This document shows positions 27,449-34,673 of a stretch of 64,000 bases of DNA, one piece after another. The notes under the pieces were generated by a model. The model had not been told where the DNA came from and ran no database searches. It saw only the letters and a program-made list of their open reading frames with translations. Source of the DNA: JBDTSW01 sp963797835 (GTDB lineage: Bacteria > Actinomycetota > Thermoleophilia > Solirubrobacterales > 70-9); contig CAWCRN010000024.1 in assembly GCA_963797835.1 (NCBI GenBank), positions 186,001 to 250,000 on the forward strand. The letters are read 5' to 3'. Every line of letters starts with the position of its first letter. Positions within the stretch are counted from its first letter, which is position 1. The position numbers and the translations under genes were made by a program.

Positions 27449-28633
27449 TTACATCTCCGGCACCAGCCGGAAGAGCCGTCCCGTCGTGAGCGAGGTCACG
27501 TAGACGGTGCCGTTGGGGGCCGAGGTGAAGGACGTGGGGTCGGTGATCTCCACCCTCAGCGGCTTGTCGTTTCGCGCGCCGGTCAGCTTCACCCGGAAGC
27601 TCCGGAGCTTGTCGCTGCCGTAGTCGGCGTAGACGTAGCGGCCGCGGAGCTGGCGCAGGTCGGGATCCCGCACGACGACGCCCCCGGTGATCACGTTGCC
27701 CTGGCTGTGCGGGTACTCGTGGACGGGAGGCTCGTAGCTTCGGCCGTCGGGTGCGTTGGCCTCGTTGTCGCCCGGGTAGTCGAACCGGTGGTCGCCCTCG
27801 AAGTGGTCCCAGCCGAAGTTGGCCGCCCGTAGCGACTTGCGGCTTTCGACGTCCACCTCCTCCCACTTGAACTGCCCAACGTCTCCGATGGCGATCCGGC
27901 CCGTGGGCGGGTCGAACGAGAACCGGAACGGGTTGCGCAGGCCCATCGCGTAGATCTCGTCGCGGCCCTTGCGCCCCCGGAACGGGTTGGTCTGGGGTAC
28001 CGAGTAGTCGCCATCGCCGTTGCCATGTGGGTTGATCCGGAGGAGCTTGCCCAGCAGAACCTTCCGGTCCTGTGCGTTCTCCGGCGGGTCGCCACCCGAT
28101 CCGCCGTCGCCGGTCGCGGCGAACAGGTACCCGCCTGGCCCGAACGCGACCGTGCCGCCCTGGTGGTTCTCGAAGCCGGGGTGGGGGATCGCCAGCACCC
28201 GCCGGCGCGAGCCCTCGTTCGCGTCCGTGTCCGACGGCGCCCTGAACTCGTCGATCGCGATCCGGTGGCTTCCGTCGGTCGTGTAGTAGGCGTAGAAGAG
28301 GCCGTTCGCCTGGTAGCGCGGGTCGAACGCGATCGAGAGCAGGCCGCCCTCGCCCGCGGTCGAGACCCGGCCCCGGATGTCGAGGAACTCGACCGAGTTG
28401 CCGGTGCCCGGGTTGAGCGCCCGCACGGTCCCCGCGCGCTGGACGACGTAGACCATGCCGCTCACCCCCGGGGCGATCGCCGCGTAGATCGGCTGGTTCA
28501 GGCCGTCCGCGACCTCGTCGCGCGTGACGTTGAACTGGCCCTTGCGCTGCGTTTCGGGCTCCCCCTGGGCGGCGGCGGCGATCGCAAGGCCGACGACCGC
28601 GAGGGCGCCGAGCACTGCCGCCCGCCGGATCAA
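27449..28633 (-). CDS. Secreted PQQ-dependent sugar dehydrogenase-like protein (GSDH/Hhip-like propeller)
   Basis: A 394-residue six-bladed propeller protein with a signal peptide (MIRRAAVLGALAVVGLAIAA). Family marks: GGLLSIAFDPRYQANG, HQGGTVAFGPGGYLFAATGD, GGSGGDPPENAQ, LLRINPHGNG, GLRNPFRFSFDPPTGRIAIG and DVGQFKWEEVD, then ITGGVVVRDPDL. In soluble glucose dehydrogenases the cofactor is PQQ with calcium; here no pqq biosynthesis gene is nearby, so cofactor and sugar are inferred. Third of three tandem paralogues; its start overlaps the stop of the second by 4 bases. Confidence 0.85.
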   Translation of the reverse strand: MIRRAAVLGALAVVGLAIAAAAQGEPETQRKGQFNVTRDEVADGLNQPIYAAIAPGVSGMVYVVQRAGTVRALNPGTGNSVEFLDIRGRVSTAGEGGLLSIAFDPRYQANGLFYAYYTTDGSHRIAIDEFRAPSDTDANEGSRRRVLAIPHPGFENHQGGTVAFGPGGYLFAATGDGGSGGDPPENAQDRKVLLGKLLRINPHGNGDGDYSVPQTNPFRGRKGRDEIYAMGLRNPFRFSFDPPTGRIAIGDVGQFKWEEVDVESRKSLRAANFGWDHFEGDHRFDYPGDNEANAPDGRSYEPPVHEYPHSQGNVITGGVVVRDPDLRQLRGRYVYADYGSDKLRSFRVKLTGARNDKPLRVEITDPTSFTSAPNGTVYVTSLTTGRLFRLVPEM

Positions 28634-29811
28634 TTCACCTGTTCGAGCCGGTAAACGTCGCCGCCCAGGTCGACGACGTAGATCTGGTTGCCCTCGCCCT
28701 CGCCGAACGAGGAGAGGGTGCCGACCGAGACGCCCACGCTGCTGCCGGCGGCGCCGGAGGGGATCTGCAGGGCCTGGACGGCGCCGTTGTAGGCGTCGCC
28801 GAAGAGGTACTGGCCCGCGAGCGCGGGCAGGCCGGGATCGTGGACGACGTAGCCGCCGGTGATCGAGTTGAAGTTGTCCGGGGGCCCGTGGCTGAAGTCC
28901 GCGATCGGCTCGTGGTGGGGGCTGGCGTTGCCCCCCGTCCCGAACGCCGTCTCGGCGAATCCCTCGTAGTCGTTCCAGCCGAAGTTCTCACCGATGCCCT
29001 GGTCGGCGTCGTAGTCGACCTCCTCCTGGGCGCCGCCGCCGACGTCGGCGAGCAGGAGCGCGCCGGTGGCGGAGTCGAAGGAGAAGCGCCATGGGTTGCG
29101 CAGGCCCCGGGCGGCGATCTCGTCGCTACCCGGGACGCCGACGTAGGGGTTGTCGGGCGGATTGTCATAGCCTCCCTGCGGGAGCGGATCGATCCGCAGC
29201 AGTTTGCCGAGCAAGCTCTTCTTCTTCTGGGCGTCGTTCTCGGGGTCGCCCTGCGGGCCGCCGTCTCCGATCCCTGCGTAGAGGTAACCGTCGGGGCCGA
29301 ACTGGAGTTGGCCGCCGTTGTGGTTGTTGGCCTGGTCGTGCTCGATCTTGATGACCTTCTTGCGCGACCCCACCCCGGCGCTCAGCGGGTCGTCGGCGCG
29401 GCGCCGGAACCGATCGATTCGAATGTCGTGGCTATTGGTGGTGTAGTAGACGTAGAAGAGGCGGTTGCTTTCGTAGTCGGGGTCGAATGCCACCGACAGG
29501 AGCCCCTCCTCGCCGCCGGACGCGACGATGTCGGCGATGTCGAGGAACGGCTCCGCCTCCTGCGCCTCGCTGACGAGCACCTCGATCGTGCCCCCCTGCT
29601 CGACCACGTAGAGGTGGCCGGGGGCGCCGGGAGCGTCGTCGACGAAGACGGGCGAGTCGAAGTCGCCGATGTCGACCAGCGCGGACCCGCCGCCTGCCCC
29701 GGCGCGCGCCGGACCGCCGGTGGCCAGGGCGGCAACGACCGCAAGCGCGGCGACGGCGGCGCCGAGCGCCAACCTCCTGCGTTCCCTGCCGATCACGGTC
29801 CCACCCGTCAT
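28630..29811 (-). CDS. Secreted PQQ-dependent sugar dehydrogenase-like protein
   Basis: A 393-residue paralogue. I place the start at ATG 29811 (MTGGTVIGRERRRLALGAAV), which gives a good signal peptide and overlaps the stop of a tiny ORF; an ATG at 29835 would add eight residues. The propeller motifs are EEGLLSVAFDPDYESNRLFY, NNHNGGQLQFGPDGYLYAGI, GDGGPQGDPENDAQ, GLRNPWRFSFDSATGALLLA, DVGGGAQEEVDYD and ITGGYVVHDPGLP. Part of a three-gene array of related exported dehydrogenases. Confidence 0.83.
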   Translation of the reverse strand: MTGGTVIGRERRRLALGAAVAALAVVAALATGGPARAGAGGGSALVDIGDFDSPVFVDDAPGAPGHLYVVEQGGTIEVLVSEAQEAEPFLDIADIVASGGEEGLLSVAFDPDYESNRLFYVYYTTNSHDIRIDRFRRRADDPLSAGVGSRKKVIKIEHDQANNHNGGQLQFGPDGYLYAGIGDGGPQGDPENDAQKKKSLLGKLLRIDPLPQGGYDNPPDNPYVGVPGSDEIAARGLRNPWRFSFDSATGALLLADVGGGAQEEVDYDADQGIGENFGWNDYEGFAETAFGTGGNASPHHEPIADFSHGPPDNFNSITGGYVVHDPGLPALAGQYLFGDAYNGAVQALQIPSGAAGSSVGVSVGTLSSFGEGEGNQIYVVDLGGDVYRLEQVN

Positions 29812-29903
29812 CGCCAGGAGCTTAGCGTCCGGCACGCCGCCTCCAACCGATAGTCGGCCCCGGCGAGGCCCACGGCGAACACGAGTGCCGCCAGACGCCT
29901 CAT
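29808..29903 (-). CDS. Possible 31-residue coupled leader-like ORF
   Basis: ATG 29903 overlaps the stop of the upstream sugar dehydrogenase (ATGA) and its own TGA overlaps ATG 29811 of the next one (ATGA). The peptide MRRLAALVFAVGLAGADYRL followed by EAACRTLSSWR looks like a signal peptide with a short tail. Double overlap strongly suggests translational coupling; it could also be the remnant of a fourth propeller gene. Confidence 0.4.
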   Translation of the reverse strand: MRRLAALVFAVGLAGADYRLEAACRTLSSWR

Positions 29904-31057
29904 CCCGGCGCGAGACGGTAGACGGGGCCGTCGGTCGAGGTCACGTAGATGTGCCCTGCGGCATCCTCGCCGAAGGAGCTGAGGGCGGGGACCTGGACGC
30001 CCAGGTCGGTGTCGTCCGCGGCTTGGCGCCCGGGCTCGGCCGTGAAGCTCCGCAGCTCGCCCTGGCAGTAGTCGGCGTAGAGGTAGCGCCCGTAGAGGCT
30101 CCGAAGCTCCGGGTCGCGCACCACGTAGCCGCCGGTCACCGCGCAGCCCTCGCCGGTCGGGTAGGTGAGCAGGGGCGGCACGTGGCCCGGCGCCTCCTGG
30201 TCGGAGTTGAAGGGGGCGTTCCCCTCGAAGGCCGACCAGCCGAAGTTCGCGCCGTCGACCTCGCCGGGCGCCACGGCGTCGACCTCCTCGAACTCGCTCT
30301 GGCCGACGTCTCCGATCCAGAGGTCGCCGGTCTCGCGGTCGAACGAGAACCGCCATGGGTTGCGCAGGCCCAGCGCGACGACCTCGTGGTCGCCTCCGCC
30401 GGACGTGTCGACGCCGATGAGCTTTCCGAACAGGCTCGAGGGGTCCTGGGCGGTTCGATCGGGGTCGCCGCCCGACCCGCCGTCACCCATCCCCAGCAGG
30501 AGCCGCCCGTCCGAGTCGAAGAGCAGGAGGCCGCCGTTGTGGTTGGAGTAGGGGTCGTCCAGCGCCAGCAGCTCCCGGGCCGAGCCCTCGTCGACCCCGT
30601 CACCCTCGGCCCGGTACTCGACGACGCGCGAGTCGCCCTCCGAGTTGGTGAACGAGGCGTAGAGCCGGCCGGACTTCGCGTAGTCCGGGGCGAAGGCGAT
30701 CGAGAGAAGCCCCTGCTCGCCGCAGCAGGTGATCTCGTCCGACAGGTCCAGGAACAGCTCGGGGTCGCCGCCGTCGATGGGGACCCGCTGGACCCGGCCG
30801 GTCTGCTCGACCACGTAGAGGTCACCGCCGTCGGGCGGCTGCGTCACGTAGACCGGCTGGTCGAAGCTCCCGATCTCGACGAGCTCGACGCCACCGGTCC
30901 CGTCCCCGACGGGCGGCTGCCGGTCGGTGGGCGTCCTCTCCTCCTTGGCCGTGGTCGGCGTAGTGGTCGTGGTCGCCGACGTGGTCGTCGTCTCGTCGTC
31001 GCCGCCACACCCCGCGATCCAGGCCGCCGCAGCGACGACCGCAAGCCCCGCCTTCAC
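29900..31057 (-). CDS. PQQ-dependent sugar dehydrogenase-like lipoprotein
   Basis: First of the three paralogues, 385 residues from GTG 31057 (MKAGLAVVAAAAWIAGCGGD), with a lipobox IAGCGG and a Thr-rich linker (DDETTTTSATTTTTPTTAKE). A GTG at 31069 is the alternative start. Propeller motifs: EQGLLSIAFAPDYAKSGRLY, NHNGGLLLFDSDGRLLLGMG, DGGSGGDPDRTAQ, GLRNPWRFSFDRETGDLWIG, DVGQSEFEEVDAV and VTGGYVVRDPELR. Three or more cysteines in blades (TCCGEQ, EGCAV, DYCQG) could form disulfides. Lipid anchoring keeps it at the membrane, unlike its two secreted neighbours. Confidence 0.83.
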   Translation of the reverse strand: MKAGLAVVAAAAWIAGCGGDDETTTTSATTTTTPTTAKEERTPTDRQPPVGDGTGGVELVEIGSFDQPVYVTQPPDGGDLYVVEQTGRVQRVPIDGGDPELFLDLSDEITCCGEQGLLSIAFAPDYAKSGRLYASFTNSEGDSRVVEYRAEGDGVDEGSARELLALDDPYSNHNGGLLLFDSDGRLLLGMGDGGSGGDPDRTAQDPSSLFGKLIGVDTSGGGDHEVVALGLRNPWRFSFDRETGDLWIGDVGQSEFEEVDAVAPGEVDGANFGWSAFEGNAPFNSDQEAPGHVPPLLTYPTGEGCAVTGGYVVRDPELRSLYGRYLYADYCQGELRSFTAEPGRQAADDTDLGVQVPALSSFGEDAAGHIYVTSTDGPVYRLAPG

Positions 31058-31091
31058 GCTTCCCGTCACTCCCCGGAGGCTAGACGGTCGG

Positions 31092-31814
31092 CTAATCCTC
31101 GATGACGACCTTGCCGTCGGGGTCCACCGTCGCCTTCGGGGGCTTGTCGTCGATCGTGACGACGAATGACAGATCCACCTTTTCCACCGGCGTTCCGTCG
31201 GCCGTGACCGCCTTCGCATTGCCCGTGAGCCCGGCGGCGATGTCGTAGTGGACCGTGTAGGTGCCCGCGCGAACGGGGGTGACCCGCCAAACCGCCGCGA
31301 CCTCGTCGCCTGGCGCCACCGGACCGAACGAGAAGGTGTTCGTCTGCGCGACCTCGGCGCCCGCGGTGGGCTCCTTGTCGAGCTCGCCCGGGCTGATGCC
31401 AGGCTCGAGGAGCTTCGGGTAGTCCTGCTCCAGGATCCACACCGGCCGGTTCGGGTTGGCCAGGCCCGTCTGCTCGGATCGCAGCGAGAAGGGGCCATCT
31501 GCGTTGCACGAATTCAGGCAGATCGTCACCGCCAGATCGGGGATCTGCTCCTCGCCGATGTTCTCGATCGCCAGCTCGAGGTCACTGGTCTTGGCCAGCC
31601 GCTGGCGGGCGGGGAACTTCGCGTCCGTCACGTCCACCGGGAACTCGCCCGAGGGCTCGTTCGCGTCCTGGCGCTCTTCGTCCGAGCCACCGCAGGCGGA
31701 CAGCGCGACGACTACGCCACTGAGGGCCAGGGCGATCGCGATCCGTGCGTTGACTGCCCGGTCTCGCGACCCATGGGCGATTTTGCCTCTCTCCCCCAAG
31801 GCGCGGGGGAACAT
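31092..31814 (-). CDS. Lipoprotein of unknown function
   Basis: About 240 residues with a lipobox VVALSACGGSD after a hydrophobic helix. The body looks like beta-sandwich extracellular material: LELAIENIGEEQIPDLAVTI, FSFGPVAPGDEVAAVWRVTP, VRAGTYTVHYDIAAGL and ends with DPDGKVVIED. These resemble the Ig-like CARDB/DUF11-type folds only in general pattern. ATG 31814 is chosen though it leaves a 24-residue N-region. It diverges from the MlaE operon, sharing the 112-base region 31815-31926. Confidence 0.6.
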   Translation of the reverse strand: MFPRALGERGKIAHGSRDRAVNARIAIALALSGVVVALSACGGSDEERQDANEPSGEFPVDVTDAKFPARQRLAKTSDLELAIENIGEEQIPDLAVTICLNSCNADGPFSLRSEQTGLANPNRPVWILEQDYPKLLEPGISPGELDKEPTAGAEVAQTNTFSFGPVAPGDEVAAVWRVTPVRAGTYTVHYDIAAGLTGNAKAVTADGTPVEKVDLSFVVTIDDKPPKATVDPDGKVVIED

Positions 31815-31926
31815 ACCATCGCGACGCGCAGCGTCCGCCACCAACAGTTGTCGGTGGCGGGGCGCCCACGGCATCGAATACTCTTAGCCAGGAGCCTCCG
31901 GTCGGGAGCCGCGAGGCGGGAGAGAG

Positions 31927-32763
31927 ATGGTCAGAGCAGTCGCTGATAGGGCGTTCCTCCCGGCCAAGTCGATGTTCGAGGAGGTCGGGAACATGATGAT
32001 CCTGACCGGCAAGACCATCACGGCCGTGGTCAAGCCCCCATACCCCTACGGCGGCGAGTTCATCTCCCAGTTCCTCTTCGCCCTCCAGCTCTGCTGGTTC
32101 CCGATGATGATCTCGACGATCGCCTTCGGGTTCGGCGCCCCGGGCCTCCAGGCAGCCAACTTCCTCTCGCTGTTCGGCGCGCTCGACCGCCTCGGCGGCT
32201 TCTTCATCCTCGCCTCCGTGCGCGAGTTCGCGCCGTTCGTGACGGCCGTCGTCGTGGCCGGCGTCGCCGGCACCGCGATCACCGCCGACCTCGGCGCCCG
32301 CAAGATCCGCGAGGAGCTGGACGCGCTGCAGGTGCTCGGCGTCGACCCGATCAAGAACCTCGTGGTCCCGCGCTTCCTTGCGCTGATGCTGATCACGGGC
32401 CTGATGGACATCTACGCGCTGCTCTTCGGCATCTCCGGCGGCCTGTTCGCCGAGCTGGCCTACGGGGAGCCGCTGGGCGGGTTCTTCGCCACGCTCTTCA
32501 ACAACGCGTCCGTCACGGACCTATGGGGATCGATCCTCAAATGCACCATGTTCGGGGCGATCATCGCCGTCGTCTGCTCCTACAAAGGGATGAATGCGTC
32601 CGGAGGCGCCGAGGGGGTGGGCCGTGCCGTGAACGAAGCGGTCGTGATCGCCTTCCTTGGCGTGTTCGCGTTCAACTACGTCTTCACGCAAACGCTGCTC
32701 GCCACCAACCCCGAGATCTCGGTCATCAAGATAGAGCGGCGGCTGGCTCGCAGTTCCTCGTGA
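31927..32763 (+). CDS. MlaE/YrbE-family lipid ABC transporter permease 1
   Basis: A 278-residue integral membrane permease of the MlaE (YrbE) family, which moves phospholipid or other lipids with an MlaF-type ATPase. Five to six helices; family marks include REFAPFVTAVVVAGVAGTAI and TADLGARKIREELDALQVLG, VDPIKNLVVPRFLAL and CSYKGMNASGGAEGVGRAVN. GGGAGAGAG precedes ATG 31927. It begins a four-gene operon with a second, divergent permease, the ATPase and an RND exporter. Usual MlaD/Mce substrate-binding proteins are not next to it. Confidence 0.9.
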   Translation: MVRAVADRAFLPAKSMFEEVGNMMILTGKTITAVVKPPYPYGGEFISQFLFALQLCWFPMMISTIAFGFGAPGLQAANFLSLFGALDRLGGFFILASVREFAPFVTAVVVAGVAGTAITADLGARKIREELDALQVLGVDPIKNLVVPRFLALMLITGLMDIYALLFGISGGLFAELAYGEPLGGFFATLFNNASVTDLWGSILKCTMFGAIIAVVCSYKGMNASGGAEGVGRAVNEAVVIAFLGVFAFNYVFTQTLLATNPEISVIKIERRLARSSS

Positions 32764-32782
32764 ATGGCTCGACTCGCTCGGC

Positions 32783-33532
32783 ATGATCGCGCGCTTCGGC
32801 GGCCGGGTGATGATCCTGGTCTTCAACGGCCGCGTCTTCCGCTTCTTCGGCGAGGCGCTGCGCCAGGCCGGGATCCTGATCCTGGGCTCGGCGATCGTGA
32901 TCTGGGGGCTCACGTTCATCCTCGGCCTCCAGTGCGGGATCGAGGGCGCGTACTTCTCGAGGTCGGTCGGCGCTCCGTCGAACGCCGGCGTCTTCGCCGC
33001 GTGGTGTGACCTGCGCGAGGTGATCCCCTACGCGTTCGGCTACATGATGGCCGCCAAGGTCGGCACCGGGATCGTGGCCGAGCTCGGCTCGATGCGGATC
33101 TCCGACGAGATCGACGCGCTCGAGGTCATGGGCGTGCAGCCGATGATCTACCTCTGCGCGACCCGCCTGCTCGGCGCCTGGCTGACGCTCCCCTTCATCT
33201 ACCTGGCGGGGATCGGCGTCGGCTTCTTCGCGTCCTATCTGGCGGTGGTCGAGCAGGTCGGCGAGGTCTCCTCGGGCGGGTACTTCCTGATCTTCTGGAT
33301 GTTCCAGAACCCACCCGACCTCATATTCAGCCTCACCAAGGGAATGGTGATGGCCACGGCCATCGTGCTCGTCGGCTGCTACTACGGCTACAACGCCTCC
33401 GGCGGCCCGGTCGGGGTGGGAACCGCGACCGCTAAGTCGATGGTGCTCAACATCGTCTTGGTGCACGTGATCGGGATGATGGGAACGCTTGTCTTCTGGG
33501 GCGCCAACCCGAGGGCGCCCATCGGAGGCTGA
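32783..33532 (+). CDS. MlaE/YrbE-family lipid ABC transporter permease 2
   Basis: A 249-residue paralogue of the preceding permease, 19 bases downstream. Marks: VIPYAFGYMMAAKVGTGIVA and ELGSMRISDEIDALEVMGVQ, PMIYLCATRLLGAWL and CYYGYNASGGPVGVGTATA. The pair suggests a heterodimeric permease as in mycobacterial YrbEA/YrbEB. ATG 32783 is the only good start because a stop lies in frame at 32732. The ATPase follows 41 bases later. Confidence 0.9.
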   Translation: MIARFGGRVMILVFNGRVFRFFGEALRQAGILILGSAIVIWGLTFILGLQCGIEGAYFSRSVGAPSNAGVFAAWCDLREVIPYAFGYMMAAKVGTGIVAELGSMRISDEIDALEVMGVQPMIYLCATRLLGAWLTLPFIYLAGIGVGFFASYLAVVEQVGEVSSGGYFLIFWMFQNPPDLIFSLTKGMVMATAIVLVGCYYGYNASGGPVGVGTATAKSMVLNIVLVHVIGMMGTLVFWGANPRAPIGG

Positions 33533-33573
33533 ACCGGCCCCGGAGGGGGCGCCGGACGAAGGAGAGACCGAAA

Positions 33574-34623
33574 TTGGCTGAAGACCAGACGAACGAGAAC
33601 GAGGAGTGGGCTGAGCCCGCCGAGGGCGCTGAGCCGCCCGCGACTGGCGAGTACGCGGACGACCCCGACGACGTGACGGGACCCCCGGTCCTGCACACGA
33701 CCGGCACCGAGTACGAGGAGGCGCACCCGCCGCCCGCCGGCGACGAGGCCTACGTCGAGCCCGCCCCGGAGATGGGCTCGCTTCACAAGGACTACATCCT
33801 CCCGGGCGTCGCCTCGGACGAGATGAACCCCTACCGCTGGCACACCGGCGAGAAGCGCGACCACGGCGGCGAGGACGCGATCGAGATCATCGACGTCGTC
33901 AAGCAGTTCGGCCGGATGCGGATCCTCAACGGCCTCAACCTCGGCCTCCCCGACGACCAGGTCTCGATGGTGCTGGGCCCGTCGGGTACCGGCAAGAGCG
34001 TGCTGATCAAGCACATCGTCGGCCTGCTTTACCCGGACTCGGGCGACCTCCTCGTCCACGGCGAGTCGGTGCCCGGCATGAGCGACGACGAGCTGTTCGA
34101 GATGCGCAAGAAGTTCGGCCTGCTGTTCCAGGACGGGGCGCTGTTCGGGTCGATGGACATCTTCGACAACGTCGCCTTCCCGCTGCGCCAGCACACGGAC
34201 AAGGGCGAGGAGGAGATCGGCGAGATCGTCAACCGCCGCCTGCTCGAGGTCGGCCTCGCGGAGGCGACGGAGAAGATGCCGAACGAGCTCTCGGGCGGGA
34301 TGCGTAAGCGCGCCGGCTTCGCCCGGGCGCTGGTGCTCGACCCGGCGATCGTGATGTTCGACGAGCCCGACTCGGGCCTCGATCCGGTACGCACCGCGCT
34401 CCTGTGCGAGCTGATCCGCGAGATCCACGAGGAGAACGGCGGCTGTTACATGGTGATCAGCCACGACCTCGGGACGGCGCGGCGCATCGCCGACTTCATC
34501 GCGGTGCTGTGGAAGGGCAAGATCGTCGAGTCCGGCCCCTCGGACGAGCTCTTCGACTCCGACAACGAGTTCGTCTCGCAGTTCCTGAACGCGGAGACCG
34601 AGGGCCCGTTGGCCATGGATTAA
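33574..34623 (+). CDS. MlaF-type lipid transport ATPase with acidic N-terminal extension
   Basis: A 349-residue ABC ATPase. The catalytic domain begins near residue 100: Walker A VLGPSGTGKSVLIKHIVGLL, Q-loop LLFQDGALFGSMDIFDNVAF, signature NELSGGMRKRAGFARAL, Walker B IVMFDEPDSGLDPVRTA, H-loop VISHDLGTA. Residues 1-95 are an acidic, Glu/Asp/Pro-rich disordered extension not found in MlaF of proteobacteria. TTG 33574 with AAGGAGAG upstream is the start. It partners the two preceding permeases. Confidence 0.9.
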   Translation: MAEDQTNENEEWAEPAEGAEPPATGEYADDPDDVTGPPVLHTTGTEYEEAHPPPAGDEAYVEPAPEMGSLHKDYILPGVASDEMNPYRWHTGEKRDHGGEDAIEIIDVVKQFGRMRILNGLNLGLPDDQVSMVLGPSGTGKSVLIKHIVGLLYPDSGDLLVHGESVPGMSDDELFEMRKKFGLLFQDGALFGSMDIFDNVAFPLRQHTDKGEEEIGEIVNRRLLEVGLAEATEKMPNELSGGMRKRAGFARALVLDPAIVMFDEPDSGLDPVRTALLCELIREIHEENGGCYMVISHDLGTARRIADFIAVLWKGKIVESGPSDELFDSDNEFVSQFLNAETEGPLAMD

Positions 34624-34640
34624 GCCAGCCGCGGGCTGGC
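34624..34640 (+). terminator. Hairpin directly after mlaF
   Basis: GCCAGCC-GCG-GGCTGGC begins one base after the stop codon; a second GC-rich palindrome (GGCGCC-TCGC-GGCGCC type) follows at about 34642-34658. They may attenuate transcription into the RND gene, which starts at 34674. Confidence 0.45.
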
Positions 34641-34673
34641 GCCGGCGCCTCGCGGCGCCCCTAATCTGAGCGA

